Source: Pelodera strongyloides (lineage: Eukaryota > Nematoda > Chromadorea > Rhabditida > Rhabditidae). From it: DNA of 64,000 bases. This document shows, piece after piece, positions 1 through 10,262 of the stretch. The DNA is taken from assembly GCA_036852015.1 (NCBI GenBank), contig JAANDG010000732.1:1-64000 (forward strand), read 5' to 3'. The translations under genes were made by a program, and so were the position numbers. Under the pieces are notes generated by a model, which was given only the letters and a program-made list of their open reading frames with translations, was not told the DNA's origin and searched no databases. Positions within the stretch are counted from its first letter, which is position 1, and every line of letters starts with the position of its first letter.

Positions 1-1293
1 AAACATGTCGAAAGATTCTGGAAGCTATGGAAGCGAGATTACCTTGCTACCAACAAGGTTTTCGAGAATTACACGCAAAAGAACAAAGAACATGCAGCGC
101 AACTTGTGCCACAGATCGGTGAGGTGGTACTCATCAAGGATGAAAACCAGCCGAGATACAAATGGAAACTCGGACGGGTAATGGACCTTAAACTAGGCCG
201 GGACGGTCGTGTTCGGTCAGTAAGCCTAAAATCAAATCGTGGAAACCTCATCACCAGGCCTGTCCAACTCCTTGTACCGCTCGAAATTTGCTACCCAGCA
301 CCAAAGAAGGCACCGGTTCAGCAGGAAAGAGTTCAAGAGTACGCGCGTTCTGCAAAGGGCAAATCAAACACCTTGAGAACAAATGCCATATCATTCTTCT
401 GCATTGTGATGGCCTTTTCATTGTTCCAGACAGCAAACTGCGTCAAAATAAACCTGGACAAAATTCCAACATACGGTACTCGTTTTCCAACCTTTCCAAC
501 AACAATGCGCACTACAACTACAACACCTCTTCCAAGTACGCTGCCCGCAACCACAAAACCACCTGTCACTCCACCAAAACCAGCACCTACAGTAATCCCA
601 GTACGTGAAACAACTAATCAAACTCCTTGGAAAACAATCGCACATACAGTACGCTCCATTAGCTACACAACACTGACTACCACACCAACAACTTGGAAAC
701 CCAAGGAAGCCACAGCAAAAATTGTAACCCTTCCCTATGTAATCCCTCAGGCATATGGTCAAAAAACTCAGGCACTCTTGTCTCAGGCACCGTACTCCCA
801 AACTCAAACAACGCCGACAACAGCGCAACCAACAACCACGGTTTATATTGACAGGGGAGAACACACAACGCGCAATGCAGAGGTAGAAAAGAAATCTATC
901 TCGAAAGAGTATAACATGACACTGGATAGTTTTCTGAAACATCTAGGAAGGTTTCCAGAGGACCATGTACACGATGAGCATTACGAAAAATGGCTCACAG
1001 CAAAACCCGCTACAAGTGCTCCCAAGATCGCCCAAAAGTTTTCTGTTCATAACCATTTTATGTCAAAGAGCCCAGCTATATCAAACGATGCCTCCATCAT
1101 ATGCACGAGAGGCAGTGTTCTGTTGAAAGACTCCAATCCAATAACTGATCACCCATACAAAGTATGTGCTCGTGCCATGCAAGTGAAAAACGGATATTGC
1201 TTTAACTCGATGACCCCGAACAAGGAAACGGGAAGTCCCATTGCCGCAAAATATTGCACTACACAAGCACAACATTCGCTGGAAACGTTTTGA
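1..1293 (+). CDS. C-terminal Pol (DUF5641) fused to N-terminal part of an envelope-like polyprotein, partial
   Basis: The frame is open from the first base. It begins with a lysine/tryptophan-rich stretch (FWKLWKRDYL) followed by GEVVLIKDE and WKLGRV, the pattern of the DUF5641 domain at the end of BEL/Pao Pol. Near residue 130 a hydrophobic segment (FFCIVMAFSLF) resembles an internal signal sequence. A Thr/Pro-rich, probably O-glycosylated stretch of about 150 residues follows, then a Cys-containing part. The frame ends at TGA 1291-1293, yet the same frame stays open immediately afterwards through 3273, so this was very probably one Pol-envelope polyprotein. Whether the stop is a mutation, is read through or is a polymorphism cannot be told from sequence. 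Confidence 0.8.
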   Translation, partial: KHVERFWKLWKRDYLATNKVFENYTQKNKEHAAQLVPQIGEVVLIKDENQPRYKWKLGRVMDLKLGRDGRVRSVSLKSNRGNLITRPVQLLVPLEICYPAPKKAPVQQERVQEYARSAKGKSNTLRTNAISFFCIVMAFSLFQTANCVKINLDKIPTYGTRFPTFPTTMRTTTTTPLPSTLPATTKPPVTPPKPAPTVIPVRETTNQTPWKTIAHTVRSISYTTLTTTPTTWKPKEATAKIVTLPYVIPQAYGQKTQALLSQAPYSQTQTTPTTAQPTTTVYIDRGEHTTRNAEVEKKSISKEYNMTLDSFLKHLGRFPEDHVHDEHYEKWLTAKPATSAPKIAQKFSVHNHFMSKSPAISNDASIICTRGSVLLKDSNPITDHPYKVCARAMQVKNGYCFNSMTPNKETGSPIAAKYCTTQAQHSLETF

Positions 1294-3273
1294 CGGAACA
1301 CAAAATTTGTAATACTCGAACAAATTTGTGCTTCACAACCCTTTTGTGAGAATATTCAATGTACTTTCTGTTGGGAGAACGCTCTAAACCCACTATGTCA
1401 ACCACAAAGATTTGTAACATTAATCACATTCCTCTTATTATTATTCACATTCCTTATTTGGGTTATCTTCTCTCTCACCTGTCGTTTCAACCAGACAATG
1501 CGAAACATCGCCACGGGATACCAGCTGATCCGCAAGAGATTATCCAAGGAAAATCGGTCAACGAGCAACCAACACCCCCTATCGCGTGTCGGCAATCGCC
1601 TAAGGGGAAAACAAGAGACCGACGAGATCGCCGAAGAAATGACAGAACTCACCAATTGGGGACTACCCAAAATTCCCTCAAGCAAGAGATCACAAAAGAA
1701 TACCGCACAAGAAGTACCAAGCACATCACGATGTCTAGGAACCTTTAACTTTAAAATACCCTCTCGGAAGAACTTGACACTGTTGACTATTGCACTAAAT
1801 ATAATCACAATGACATCAGCATGTGATACCACAATTAGTATCTCTCACAACGAGACGATCTGCGAGAATGACCAGTGTAAAGTTCGAAGCCTTCAAGACA
1901 TATTCTTCACACCGCACACTAAAGAAACCTGCGTAAACGTTGCACTCAACAACACTATCTACGAGCAGTTCATAATTAAAGCACGTCACGCCAGCTACCG
2001 CTGCCTGAAAACAGACATCGCGTTCACCCGAAACTCTACGATTTCAGTTGAATCCGCAAAAAGATGCGCAGGCAACTCATTATGCGTTGCAGACAAATGT
2101 GGAGGCGTCAGACACGATACTTTAATTCCAGACCTAGCAACAGCAAATAGATATCCAGGACGATCATATTGCACCACATCATGCGGAGGATGGTCTTGTC
2201 AATGTTTCCGATTTGATAATGGTTGTCTTTTCTATAGAACGTACGCCATACCGAACAACGAAACAGAGATTCAGACCTTCCAGTGCAGACAGTGGGTATC
2301 ACAAATGGTCCTTGATGTCGAACACAGAAAGCTCAATGGTCAAACTAATGTCACCACAATCACTGTTTTCGAAGGACAACAGATTGAAGCGGGAAATGTG
2401 AAAATCACCCTGGTAAATATCAATCACGAAGGTATGCTCCCCTACAGTGAATCATCATTTCTGCAAGCTGGGAACAAGATTGCCGTAGCAAAAAGAAACG
2501 CACCATCACCTGCACTGAACTGCAATGACAAGGGCATATGTGAATACGTTGAGACATGCACCTGCCAAGCTGGTGAAGAACAAAGCATCTGTCAGTGCGA
2601 AGAACGAGACCTATTCGCGGAACTAAACAGCCACGAATACTCTCTCCCAATTATCGGAGAATCGTTCGAACTAACTCAAACTGTCAACAACGTCCCAAGT
2701 CTAAAAATGTTCGACACTTCCTTTCACTTGAATATCCGTCTCGAATCAGTATTTGACATATACACAAACGAGAACTCAGCAGATTGTCGCATTACGTCAT
2801 TCACCCCATACACTGGGTGCTATAATTGCCACAGCGCTGGAGCAACGGCAAATATAGTATGTTTCGCTGAACAGACTACACGCGCACACATAGAGTGCGA
2901 CAAGACTTATATGCACACCATACTCTGCAACAAAAACGGGTTCAGCAATGAAATTAGACGACAATTCGACAATGCACTCGTATCTGAACTGTGCTATGTG
3001 AAATGTGGTGCCAAAAACATTGCCATTCGCATGGAAGGACACTTACAGTTCACAAACACAGAAGACATGGAGCACGGAATTCACGTAGTAATTGGTGGAA
3101 AAAATGCCACAATCAACACTGACGGATTCCACTTACCCGATGTACTACACATCGGTTGGAGTATACTCACAAACCTACCAAAAATAATTGGATACTTCCT
3201 AATCACACTAGCACTAATATATGCCTTAAGTAAATGCATACCCTTCTTAGCAAAATACGCTCTACTCTTGTAA
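1294..3273 (+). pseudogene. Envelope-like glycoprotein with phlebovirus G2 (class II fusion type) ectodomain
   Basis: This is the same frame as the upstream Pol segment, separated by one TGA. The first ATG is at 1498. Visible in order: a membrane segment (about 1411-1480), a basic linker, a second hydrophobic stretch followed by Cys (about 1770-1825) that looks like an internal signal for the second glycoprotein, a Cys-rich ectodomain and a C-terminal membrane anchor just before the stop. The motif CGGWSCQCF (near 2180-2210) and a later GCYNCHSAG match positions conserved in phlebovirus-type G2 proteins. Several N-X-S/T sites are present. Such proteins fuse membranes in viruses; whether this copy is functional is unknown. 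I call it a broken copy only because of the single stop. Confidence 0.8.
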
Positions 3274-3663
3274 CTCCTCAGTATCGTTCACATACCACAC
3301 AAACATAATATTATGATATATTTTTCCCTTCTCGCACGATAACCTACTCATAAAATTTATCAAAGGTACATCTCGATCATACACATCCAATAACCTACAC
3401 TAACCTAGATCGTATCTAGTAACAATAAATCAACAAAAGTAGGCCGCCCTAACGCCGCCTACACTCCTCACTTCACCACAATCCACATGCCAACGAGCAC
3501 ACGCTCTCTTTTTATTTATTTCAAAGTCCTTCACACGACTATGTATCAACTCTTTTATATGTCTTCACTAAAAAGCTCCAAAATCCTTCAGTTTCTTACC
3601 TTCTGACATTCACGCATACGATGACCTTAATTGAATCTGACGTATGTGTTGAAAAATTCCAGG

Positions 3664-4247
3664 ATGAACAACCTCACGGAAGAAGAAACGATGTCATTTA
3701 TACATATTGCCAATGTTTCCGCTCAGTACCACCGCAAAAGACGTCACGAGGAGATACAAAAGAAAAAGGCAGAAAGGGAGTCCAAGGCTGTGTGCCAGTT
3801 CTGTTCGGGCACACATTATACCGGAAAATGTCCGAGTCCGAAATTCAGTCTGGAGGAACGCCGCAAGTTTGCGGTGCAGAACGGCCTTTGTCGACTATGC
3901 CTCTCTAAAGCTTGTCGGATGCAAGGGATCGAGCGCAACTCCAGTGCTTGTGTGAATCGATACGTTGATTGCCGTCATACCGAATGCGCAGAGCGGTTTG
4001 ATACCCACTCCAAGCTGCTATGTCCAGTTGAGGACGCCAAGGCGCCCACAACAACGAAGGACATTGCTATGCTCAGCAAAGACGTACGGAAGAAACTAAG
4101 GACTGATGGTATGTCTCCAATTTTTTTTACTTACATTGTATTCCACAGCATTTTACACATTTTTGCTCTCGAACAACATAAAATGAATAATATTCCGCCC
4201 TTTTTTCTCTAGGAAATTTGAACCTGCAAACAATCAGGCGTAATTAA
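3664..4247 (+). CDS. Gag-like zinc-knuckle ORF between envelope and 3' LTR
   Basis: The first ATG of this frame is 3664. The protein has a basic region and a cysteine array beginning CQFCSGTHYTGKC, continuing with LCRLCLSKAC and ending HSKLLC, the Cys/His layout of BEL/Pao Gag nucleocapsid domains. A good donor (GATG|GTATGT after 4108) and acceptor (TTTCTCTAG before 4213) would remove an AT-rich intron and end at TAA 4245-4247, giving 159 aa; unspliced, the frame ends at 4212. Gag normally lies at the 5' end, so this is a duplicated or relocated nucleocapsid, a separate accessory gene expressed by splicing, or debris of another copy. Domain call fairly sure; role unknown. Confidence 0.6.
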
Positions 4248-4399
4248 CTAATTCGTACACAGAACCTAAGTTTCAATCGTATCTGCAATTTAATGCCACA
4301 ATTAACAAAATCCCTGTTTAGCTCCGCAGCCTCCGCAAGGTGAAGCCAAGAAGAACTAATGCCGGAATGCGCCAAATGGAGCCGAAGGGGACCCAATTA

Positions 4400-5473
4400 T
4401 GTTAACAATATTCGTATACACTACATATAAAATTGTTGTTAATTATATGCCGCAGTTTTTTCACCTAACAATTGTACATTACATGATTACATTCACAATG
4501 CACTACAATACATTAAAAAATAATGCCTAATCATATGCATAATTGAAATGTTACTTTATTTTTATTTCTCAATTGTGAAATTGCGTTATTTGTTACTACT
4601 ACACAGCCCTTTGAACACATTCGAATTCGCATTTTTTGTCTATTATCACCAAAATTTGAGTGTACGTTCTCGGGAGCTACAATTAATATACACTGTAACT
4701 TGGTATCTACAGTATCCGCGTCAGACAGTTTGAGCCGACTAGCAGAGTACAAAAGACTCGATGCTATGCAAATTGATCATATAGTATAACTTTTCCTCGT
4801 ACGATCTGTATAATAGACCCAACACTCTTGTAACCAGCAAATTGTTCTAATTTAACCACATAACTTACTCCACAAGCGGTTGTAAGGTACAAGTATCGGC
4901 GCATGCAGTGAGCGTAGCGCCCGGAGGGTCCGCCGCGAGCGGACAACTCAGCGAGTTACAGTAACCACAGCAGCTAATCGCAAAACACCAGGCACGAGGC
5001 GATGCAGTGAGCATACGCCAACACATAATCAACTTCACTCGCAAAATAACTCAAAAAGATTACTGTCCAGGCTCGCGAAGCCTAGGACGGCTCTGGGTCC
5101 TTTTCTGGGCCCGGAGTGTCGCCGCCAGGGCGACCCTTCTCTGTTGCTCGCCCCAGTTCCCCGGCGCGCACCCGCTGATCGTCCCACTTTGCCGCCGTGC
5201 CGTATATAAACGTGGATCCTGCGGACACATCGCTTCTTCTCTCCTCACATATCTGTTCCCGCTACTCACCACAAACAATCGCTACCGTACTCTACCGTAA
5301 TACCCAACTCATATACTGTTCAACATTGTATTTCCTCAGATAAACCCGATTGTATATTTTGTGTACTGTTTATCGCAATATACATCAGTTCTACCGCAAG
5401 TCAATCGCTATAGCTGTACCCTGACAAGAGCATTCTACATTCACACACACACACACAGGCTACAGCTGTAACA
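4400..5473 (+). repeat. 3' long terminal repeat of the BEL/Pao element
   Basis: It starts TGTTA and ends TAACA, a perfect 5-bp inverted terminus with the canonical TG...CA. A purine-rich tract (GGAGCCGAAGGGG) lies 10-20 bp upstream, suitable as polypurine primer. A GC-rich block at about 5080-5200 precedes a TATA box. The second LTR copy is outside the window, so boundaries rest on these termini alone. Confidence 0.7.
5203..5210 (+). promoter_or_regulatory. TATA box of the LTR promoter
   Basis: TATATAAA lies inside the LTR just after a GC-rich block and about 30 bp before a pyrimidine-rich stretch (CTTCTTCTCTCC) that could hold the start site. This is the only strong TATA match in the LTR. 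Confidence 0.5.
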
Positions 5474-5869
5474 GTGCTCCTCTCTCAATCGACTTAATGA
5501 TGTTACGCACCTCATTGATTTTCTTTCAAAACTTCCCGATTGGCATGTAAATCACCACGAAGACACCCTTGAAGTAGGAAGTGATCATGTTGTCCCTATG
5601 TTCCTATCGGAAATCGTTTCTTTGGTACTAACCAGTAGAAAATTAAAAATTTAAATATGAGCGACTACCACTCGGAAACCTCCCAGAGTCGCACGCAGGT
5701 TAATTCGAAATTCTCAACGCCACATCCTAATTACGAAAGAAATAGTCGAGAGTCTCCAAAGCACCAATGATGAACCCCTGCAGTAACTTGCCTTAGTAAT
5801 CCAGCAGTTCTGATCACTTATCCAGCAACTTCCTCCATAACACCAAGATGGATTGAGATGCGAGTGTTT

Positions 5870-6185
5870 TCAATACCGGGACCAAACCTTTCACCGCGAA
5901 AATTTTGGCCGGTGCGCGGCCTACAAAAAATGGGTGGGTCCAGGCATGGCGGACCACCCATTTCGGGCCTGGTGTAGGCGGCGCACCGGCGCAGTGTTGG
6001 CCTGATGTAGGCCTGAGAACGCCGATCTTCAACTTTCATGGGTATTTTTGTTCGCCTACAACTGTCCTACACCACATCAGGCGCACCAGCCGCCCACCTT
6101 TTCTCTGTCACTCGAGTCGAGGTCTAGGCGGCCCACCTTTTTCGGGCCCGGTGTAGGCCGCGCAACCGCCAAGATTCCTCAGTGT
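5870..6185. repeat. GC-rich array of a GTGTAGGC(G/C)GCGC-type motif in both orientations
   Basis: In an AT-rich setting this block repeats GGTGTAGGC, GGCCTACA, GCCCACC and GGGCC(T/C)GGTGTAGG many times, direct and inverted. Two larger copies (5930-6010 and 6120-6180) share GGCCCACC...TTTCGGGCC...GTGTAGGC. No coding potential or tRNA-like sequence was found. It resembles the subterminal motif arrays of some DNA transposons, but I could not fix its ends. Confidence 0.5.
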
Positions 6186-6368
6186 CAGTCTCAATCATAT
6201 CTATGGTACGGGTTACATTGTATGTGTAATCTGAGACTCCAACAGGGAAGAGCACATATCCGCCTATCCCAAATCCCCGTCATTCAAATTAGACCTTTCT
6301 AAGGCAGATATCGGACACCGAACGACATGTGCTTCAGCTAAATAGTCTTACGCATTTCCCGATTGTAT

Positions 6369-7019
6369 TTAAAGGGACAGGCCCATCAAAGTAAACCTAT
6401 ATTTACGATACGTCCATAGTGACTATCAAGCATTTTTTATTACAATATTTACAAACTAAATTTCACATTTATTTGCCATGGAAAACTTTTTTCCGATGCG
6501 CTCAGCTTAAATGTATACCGTAAAGCCGCAAATATCCTTGTCGTCAATGCAAATTTATCGTCAAATTACAATGCGATTAAAATCTGCTGTTTTATGGTAT
6601 ACATCTATGTTCCTCATTCGCAGTTTAGCGGTAATCGTAATCCCACGTTTCCTCCCAAACAAGCGGGAAACGCGGGATTCGGTTCTTAGTGCGAGCGCTA
6701 ATTAGGGCCCTTGCCGCTAACACAAGGCCTTGTCTAATGTTTAATTGCGGGACATTATCGGCTAATTTGTCAGGAAACATGCGACTTTTCTTATTGCGTG
6801 GGATTGGGTGCTAGCCTGCCAGGTAACGCGGGATTTATTTTTGTTTCGCGGGAAACGTGCAGTAGAAGAACAGAGCATATGCGTTGATCACATTGGAAAA
6901 AAGTTGTCTAGGGCGAATAATGGTGAAATTTAGTTTGTATATATTGTAATAAAAATGCTTGATAGTCATTATGAACGTATCGTAAATATAGGTTTATTTT
7001 GATGGGCCTGTCCCTTTAA
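6369..7019. mobile_element. TTAA-type MITE, family TTAAAGGGACAGGCCC, with internal insertion
   Basis: Both ends carry TTAAAGGGACAGGCCCATCA in inverted orientation followed by about 130 bp of further inverted similarity (TTTACGATACG..., ATATTTACAAACTAAA). Copies at 30559-30956 and 32873-33253 are 380-400 bp; this one is longer because of foreign DNA at about 6605-6876. Confidence 0.85.
6605..6876. repeat. Insertion inside the MITE, rich in GCGGGAAACG motifs
   Basis: The host MITE sequence breaks at TATACAT and resumes at ATATGCGTTGA, as seen by comparison with the copy at 33100. The inserted 270 bp repeats GCGGGAAACG, AACGCGGGAT and their complements several times. Its ends are roughly inverted (CTATGTTC / GAACAGAG). 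No ORF. Confidence 0.5.
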
Positions 7020-7989
7020 ACACGATTTGAATTTGTAGATCCTGTGGCGAAAAAATTGATACATATTCGCACAGCTACATATTACAAAGCTATCACCCTT
7101 GAAAGTTGGTAGTTGACGCACTTGGGTAATTTTGCAAAGAGCTGATGATTAGCATGATAACAACACAATGCAGGAAAAATCCGAGAAAGACTGACGTTTG
7201 GTTGTACCCCACTGTAGTCGTCAAGAATATAACTGGATTTATGATCCACTAGTAACTATTCCGGATCATTTTGATCTTCCCCCCATGTTGAAGATATTAC
7301 ACCGAGTTGCAGAATGCACGTATTTCAGTTGCTTTGCTTTCTATGCAAGGTTTTCATGCATCACCGAGTCACGAATTTGTGTATCTACCATGTGATTTAT
7401 TCAGTATATTTCCTATTGAATAAAGTACACTGAATAAAGTATTCATATATATAATATAATATATATTGTGGCACGACTACCGTACATCATTTTAATTCGA
7501 ACTTTGTCACGGATACCGACAAACAAACATTTCATACTATCGATAATTTTTTATCCTACAATTTGGGGTGGTGTGTCCCGATGATCGTCAATAAGTTTTA
7601 TGTTTGTATTTTACCTTGTTTTTAGTAATTTATTTTAATAGCTCCTCTTGGTTTTTCTTTTCCCAATTCGATGTTGTATATGTGTTCTCGCCCATATATT
7701 CGAAGTTTTATTGTTTTTGTTTCAAATAAGATCTTCACAATTCAAGTTTGTCCCCGGTCTTCAGTTTTTGTAGCAAGTTTCTATAATTGTGCTTATATGT
7801 GGAACCGTGGAACGTGAAAACAGCCTTGTCCTGTAAAATCCTCGTCTGCGGCTAGGGGGTCGAAACGAGGTTCGTGTTATCACGGTATAAAATTCAAAAT
7901 TTACAATTATACATCAATTGTTTTTATATTATTTGACTATTTTATATACAACCTACGTTCATTCCTTCATTCTTTCGTTTTAGGTAATA
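7020..7989. other. Gene-free AT-rich intergenic stretch
   Basis: Only short open frames without recognisable similarity and low-complexity AT (TATATATAATATAATATATA near 7445) are seen. No RNA gene or repeat boundary was recognised. Confidence 0.5.
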
Positions 7990-8004
7990 TTTACAATATC
8001 ACTA

Positions 8005-8359
8005 CTTTATTCACACATACAATCAATCAGATACAACATCAATCAAGTACATGGAACAAGTGCGGAAGGTTTCTAGCGTCGTGCTTCTTCAATCCGCAGG
8101 GGAATGCGTGGAGGGGAGATTTTTTCTTCAGATAATGTCGATCCTTGATCTCTCCAATGAGGTTTTGTGGAGTTATACAGAGTGTTTGACGACGAGACGA
8201 AAGGACAAATCCCTCGAAGTCTTCAGGCTAGGCAATGGGATGGGGGATTCGCCTCGATTTTCCCCGCCTCGGTGGCATTGAGTTAGTGTATGTGGCTGGA
8301 TTCGAACTCGGGTCGGCTGACTGCGAAGCGCGGACGTTTCCATTGGGCCACCGAGGCCC
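8005..8359 (-). mobile_element. tRNA-derived SINE with 15-bp target-site duplication
   Basis: The insertion is bracketed by the direct repeat TTTACAATATCACTA (7990-8004 and 8360-8374), the hallmark of reverse-transcribed insertion. Read on the minus strand it begins with a tRNA-like head, has a body of about 270 bp and ends with a tail containing TGTATGTGTGAATAAAGT. A 5'-truncated relative lies at 9516-9640 and a diverged one at 18273-18430. It is presumably mobilised in trans by a LINE sharing the tail; none is in this window. Confidence 0.88.
8290..8358 (-). ncRNA. tRNA-like SINE head (tRNA-Arg-like, anticodon-loop TCG)
   Basis: On the minus strand an A box (TGGCCCAATGG) and a B box (AGTTCGAATCC) stand at tRNA spacing, with CTTCGCA in the anticodon-loop position, similar to eukaryotic tRNA-Arg(TCG). 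The acceptor arm does not pair, so this is an internal pol III promoter rather than a working tRNA. Confidence 0.7.
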
Positions 8360-8407
8360 TTTACAATATCACTATTGCATTCTTTTGTTTTCATTGAATG
8401 TTTTTTT

Positions 8408-8669
8408 ATGGGGTTTGCAAGTATGCCCGATTTTCCTTGCAAGTATCGAAAAATTTACCGTATCTTGGCACTACACGAGCATATCTACAGGCAGTTTTTA
8501 CGACCGATCGCCACGGGACCAATTGTTCAACAAAAAATGTCTTTGATGGCGGATTTTCTATAGTGCGGATGTGTCAAAATTACGGTAAAAGTGTGTAAAA
8601 AGCACACGATTTTGTGAATTGATACTTGCAAGGAAAACTCGTGGTTTTTGGCATATTTGCAAACCCCAT
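8408..8669. repeat. Inverted-repeat element, termini ATGGGGTTTGCAAGTATGCC
   Basis: The left end ATGGGGTTTGCAAGTATGCC is matched by GGCATATTTGCAAACCCCAT at the right end. The interior has further inverted CTTGCAAGTAT segments. It is related to the neighbour at 8690-8849 and to the repeat at 46964-47252. Confidence 0.65.
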
Positions 8670-8689
8670 TAACGGTTTTGCGTTTGCGT

Positions 8690-8849
8690 ATGGGGTTTCC
8701 AAGTATCCCAAAAATTTGGTGTGATACTGTGATTCTGTGAAAACTACCGTATTTCTGCACGAAACTTGCATATATAATATGAATAATTCAAAAAATATTC
8801 TCGTGTAGTTCCAAAATGCTGTAAATTTTCACCATATTTGGAAACCCCA
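8690..8849. repeat. Second inverted-repeat element, termini ATGGGGTTTCCAAGTAT
   Basis: ATGGGGTTTCCAAGTATCCC at the left is matched by CCATATTTGGAAACCCCA at the right. It lies 20 bp from the previous element and looks like a shorter member of the same family. Confidence 0.6.
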
Positions 8850-9515
8850 GTACCTGGGCTGTTACTGCCTACCTAGCCGTTCTGGTAAAATAAAAATGAA
8901 GCATCTTCCAAAATTTCTCCAACAACTATGTATTCTTCTTTTCTGAAAATAACGTGCTGGTGGAATACTTCGAAATGCAGATGTACTACCGTATAGCATA
9001 AATGTAAAATGAAATCGTGCGGGTACAGAACGGCCCCGAACGCGCACAATGTGACTCCGCCTTTTTATGTCCGCCGGCCTAACCGCAGCCTTTTTATTTC
9101 TCCTATGGTTAGCGTAATCTTACCGAGCTGCGTTGACTGGGCATAATGTGGTGTGCCCCAACTATGTTCGTTCTGCAGTAGTATCATAATCTACGCACCG
9201 TTTGGAACACTTATAGTGTGTGTTGCGCTGCATGATGGACCTGCTCCCCTTACTGCGACGATGAAACATCTACTCGTAGAATGTGCATTACGTTTCTTGT
9301 TGAATGTGCATTATGTTTCTTGTTAGACCTTAGACCTAATAATGCATACCGCTTTTCTACTTTGTACTCATTGTCTGGTAGCGGACGTAGGGGTCTTGCT
9401 GATCTTATCTATTCCTTTCTTTCAGTTCATCGTTAAGTCTTTAAGTTTGGACGTTTTTTTGCGGGAGAGTTATGGGTAAAAACCGAAAAACTCTTTCTTG
9501 TGACCAAATATCACT

Positions 9516-9640
9516 ACTTTATTCACACATACAATCAATCAAGTACACGGAACAAGTGCGGAAGGTTTCTAGCGTCGTGCTTCTTCAATCCGCGGGGGAA
9601 TGCGTGGAGGGGAGATTTTTCTTCAGAAATTGGTCTTATG
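9516..9640 (-). repeat. 5'-truncated SINE fragment
   Basis: It contains the tail (CTTTATTCACACATACAATC on the plus strand) and about 100 bp of body (AACAAGTGCGGAAGGTTTCT) of the SINE at 8005-8359, nearly identical, but the tRNA-like head is missing. That matches truncated reverse transcription. I could not identify its target duplication. Confidence 0.75.
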
Positions 9641-10057
9641 CATACTATTCATTTTATATCATAGATTAATTGGATTACTTGATTGGTTTACGGTTGCTAT
9701 TTGTAGTCGAAAAATCTTTTTTTCGCGCCGTTCATTACAGCGCCCTCGTTTCTTTCATTTTTGTTTGCTGTTTCATATCTAAATACATTGCTGGAATTTC
9801 TTACCTCTTGTTTTCCTACTCCTTACCTACCAAGTTTTCCATACATTCCCTTCTAGTGTAGAAATTTTCAAAACGCGGCTCAACCAAAATTCTCTTATTT
9901 ATCTACGAACCTTCCATATTTTTGTGTTGTCCAGTTTTTCGCTTTACGTTTTTTTTTATGTATTTTTTCATGCTGTATTATTTCGCTTTTGTTCTTTTTC
10001 AGAATAAAGTCTTCAATATAATAATTTTCGTTTTAGGCGCGTTCGTGTTATTAAAGT

Positions 10058-10238
10058 TTAAAGCGAAATACTGGCCGGTTTTTGAAACGCATCGAGTACT
10101 CCCTGCTTTCCTATGCTTCATAGCAAATGAGCATAAATTTGAATAAAAAATAGACCCCAATAGACCCCTTTTAGCATAGCTGCATAAGAATTTGATATTT
10201 GAGATGCGTTTCAAAAAACGGCTGGTATTTCGCTTTAA
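10058..10238. mobile_element. TTAA-type MITE, family TTAAAGCGAAATAC...GCCGG
   Basis: About 36 bp of inverted termini (TTAAAGCGAAATACTGGCCG and its partner) flank about 110 bp of unique interior, 181 bp in total. Related copies lie at 25488, 47639, 47719, 50641, 51485 and 54106. It ends 24 bp before the upstream ATG of the CLU gene. Confidence 0.88.
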
Positions 10239-10262
10239 ATGCTTTAGGGTTAAATCAGGTTA

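Larger units (their letters stand above)
1..5473 (+). mobile_element. 3' portion of a BEL/Pao LTR retrotransposon with envelope-like gene
   Basis: In order the element shows the end of a Pol polyprotein (DUF5641-type domain), a long glycoprotein frame, a zinc-knuckle ORF and a terminal LTR. The 5' LTR, gag, protease, reverse transcriptase and integrase must lie left of the window. A phlebovirus-type glycoprotein attached to BEL/Pao Pol is established for some nematode elements; assignment to that group is inferred from domain order and motifs. 3274-3663 holds no recognised coding sequence. Only one clear lesion is visible, an in-frame TGA at 1291, so the copy looks fairly young. The flanking target-site duplication cannot be tested because the left end is absent. 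Confidence 0.88.

Noticed and set aside
418..942. 174-codon minus-strand open frame rich in Cys
   Set aside because: It is the reverse shadow of the Thr/Pro-rich part of the retroelement polyprotein.
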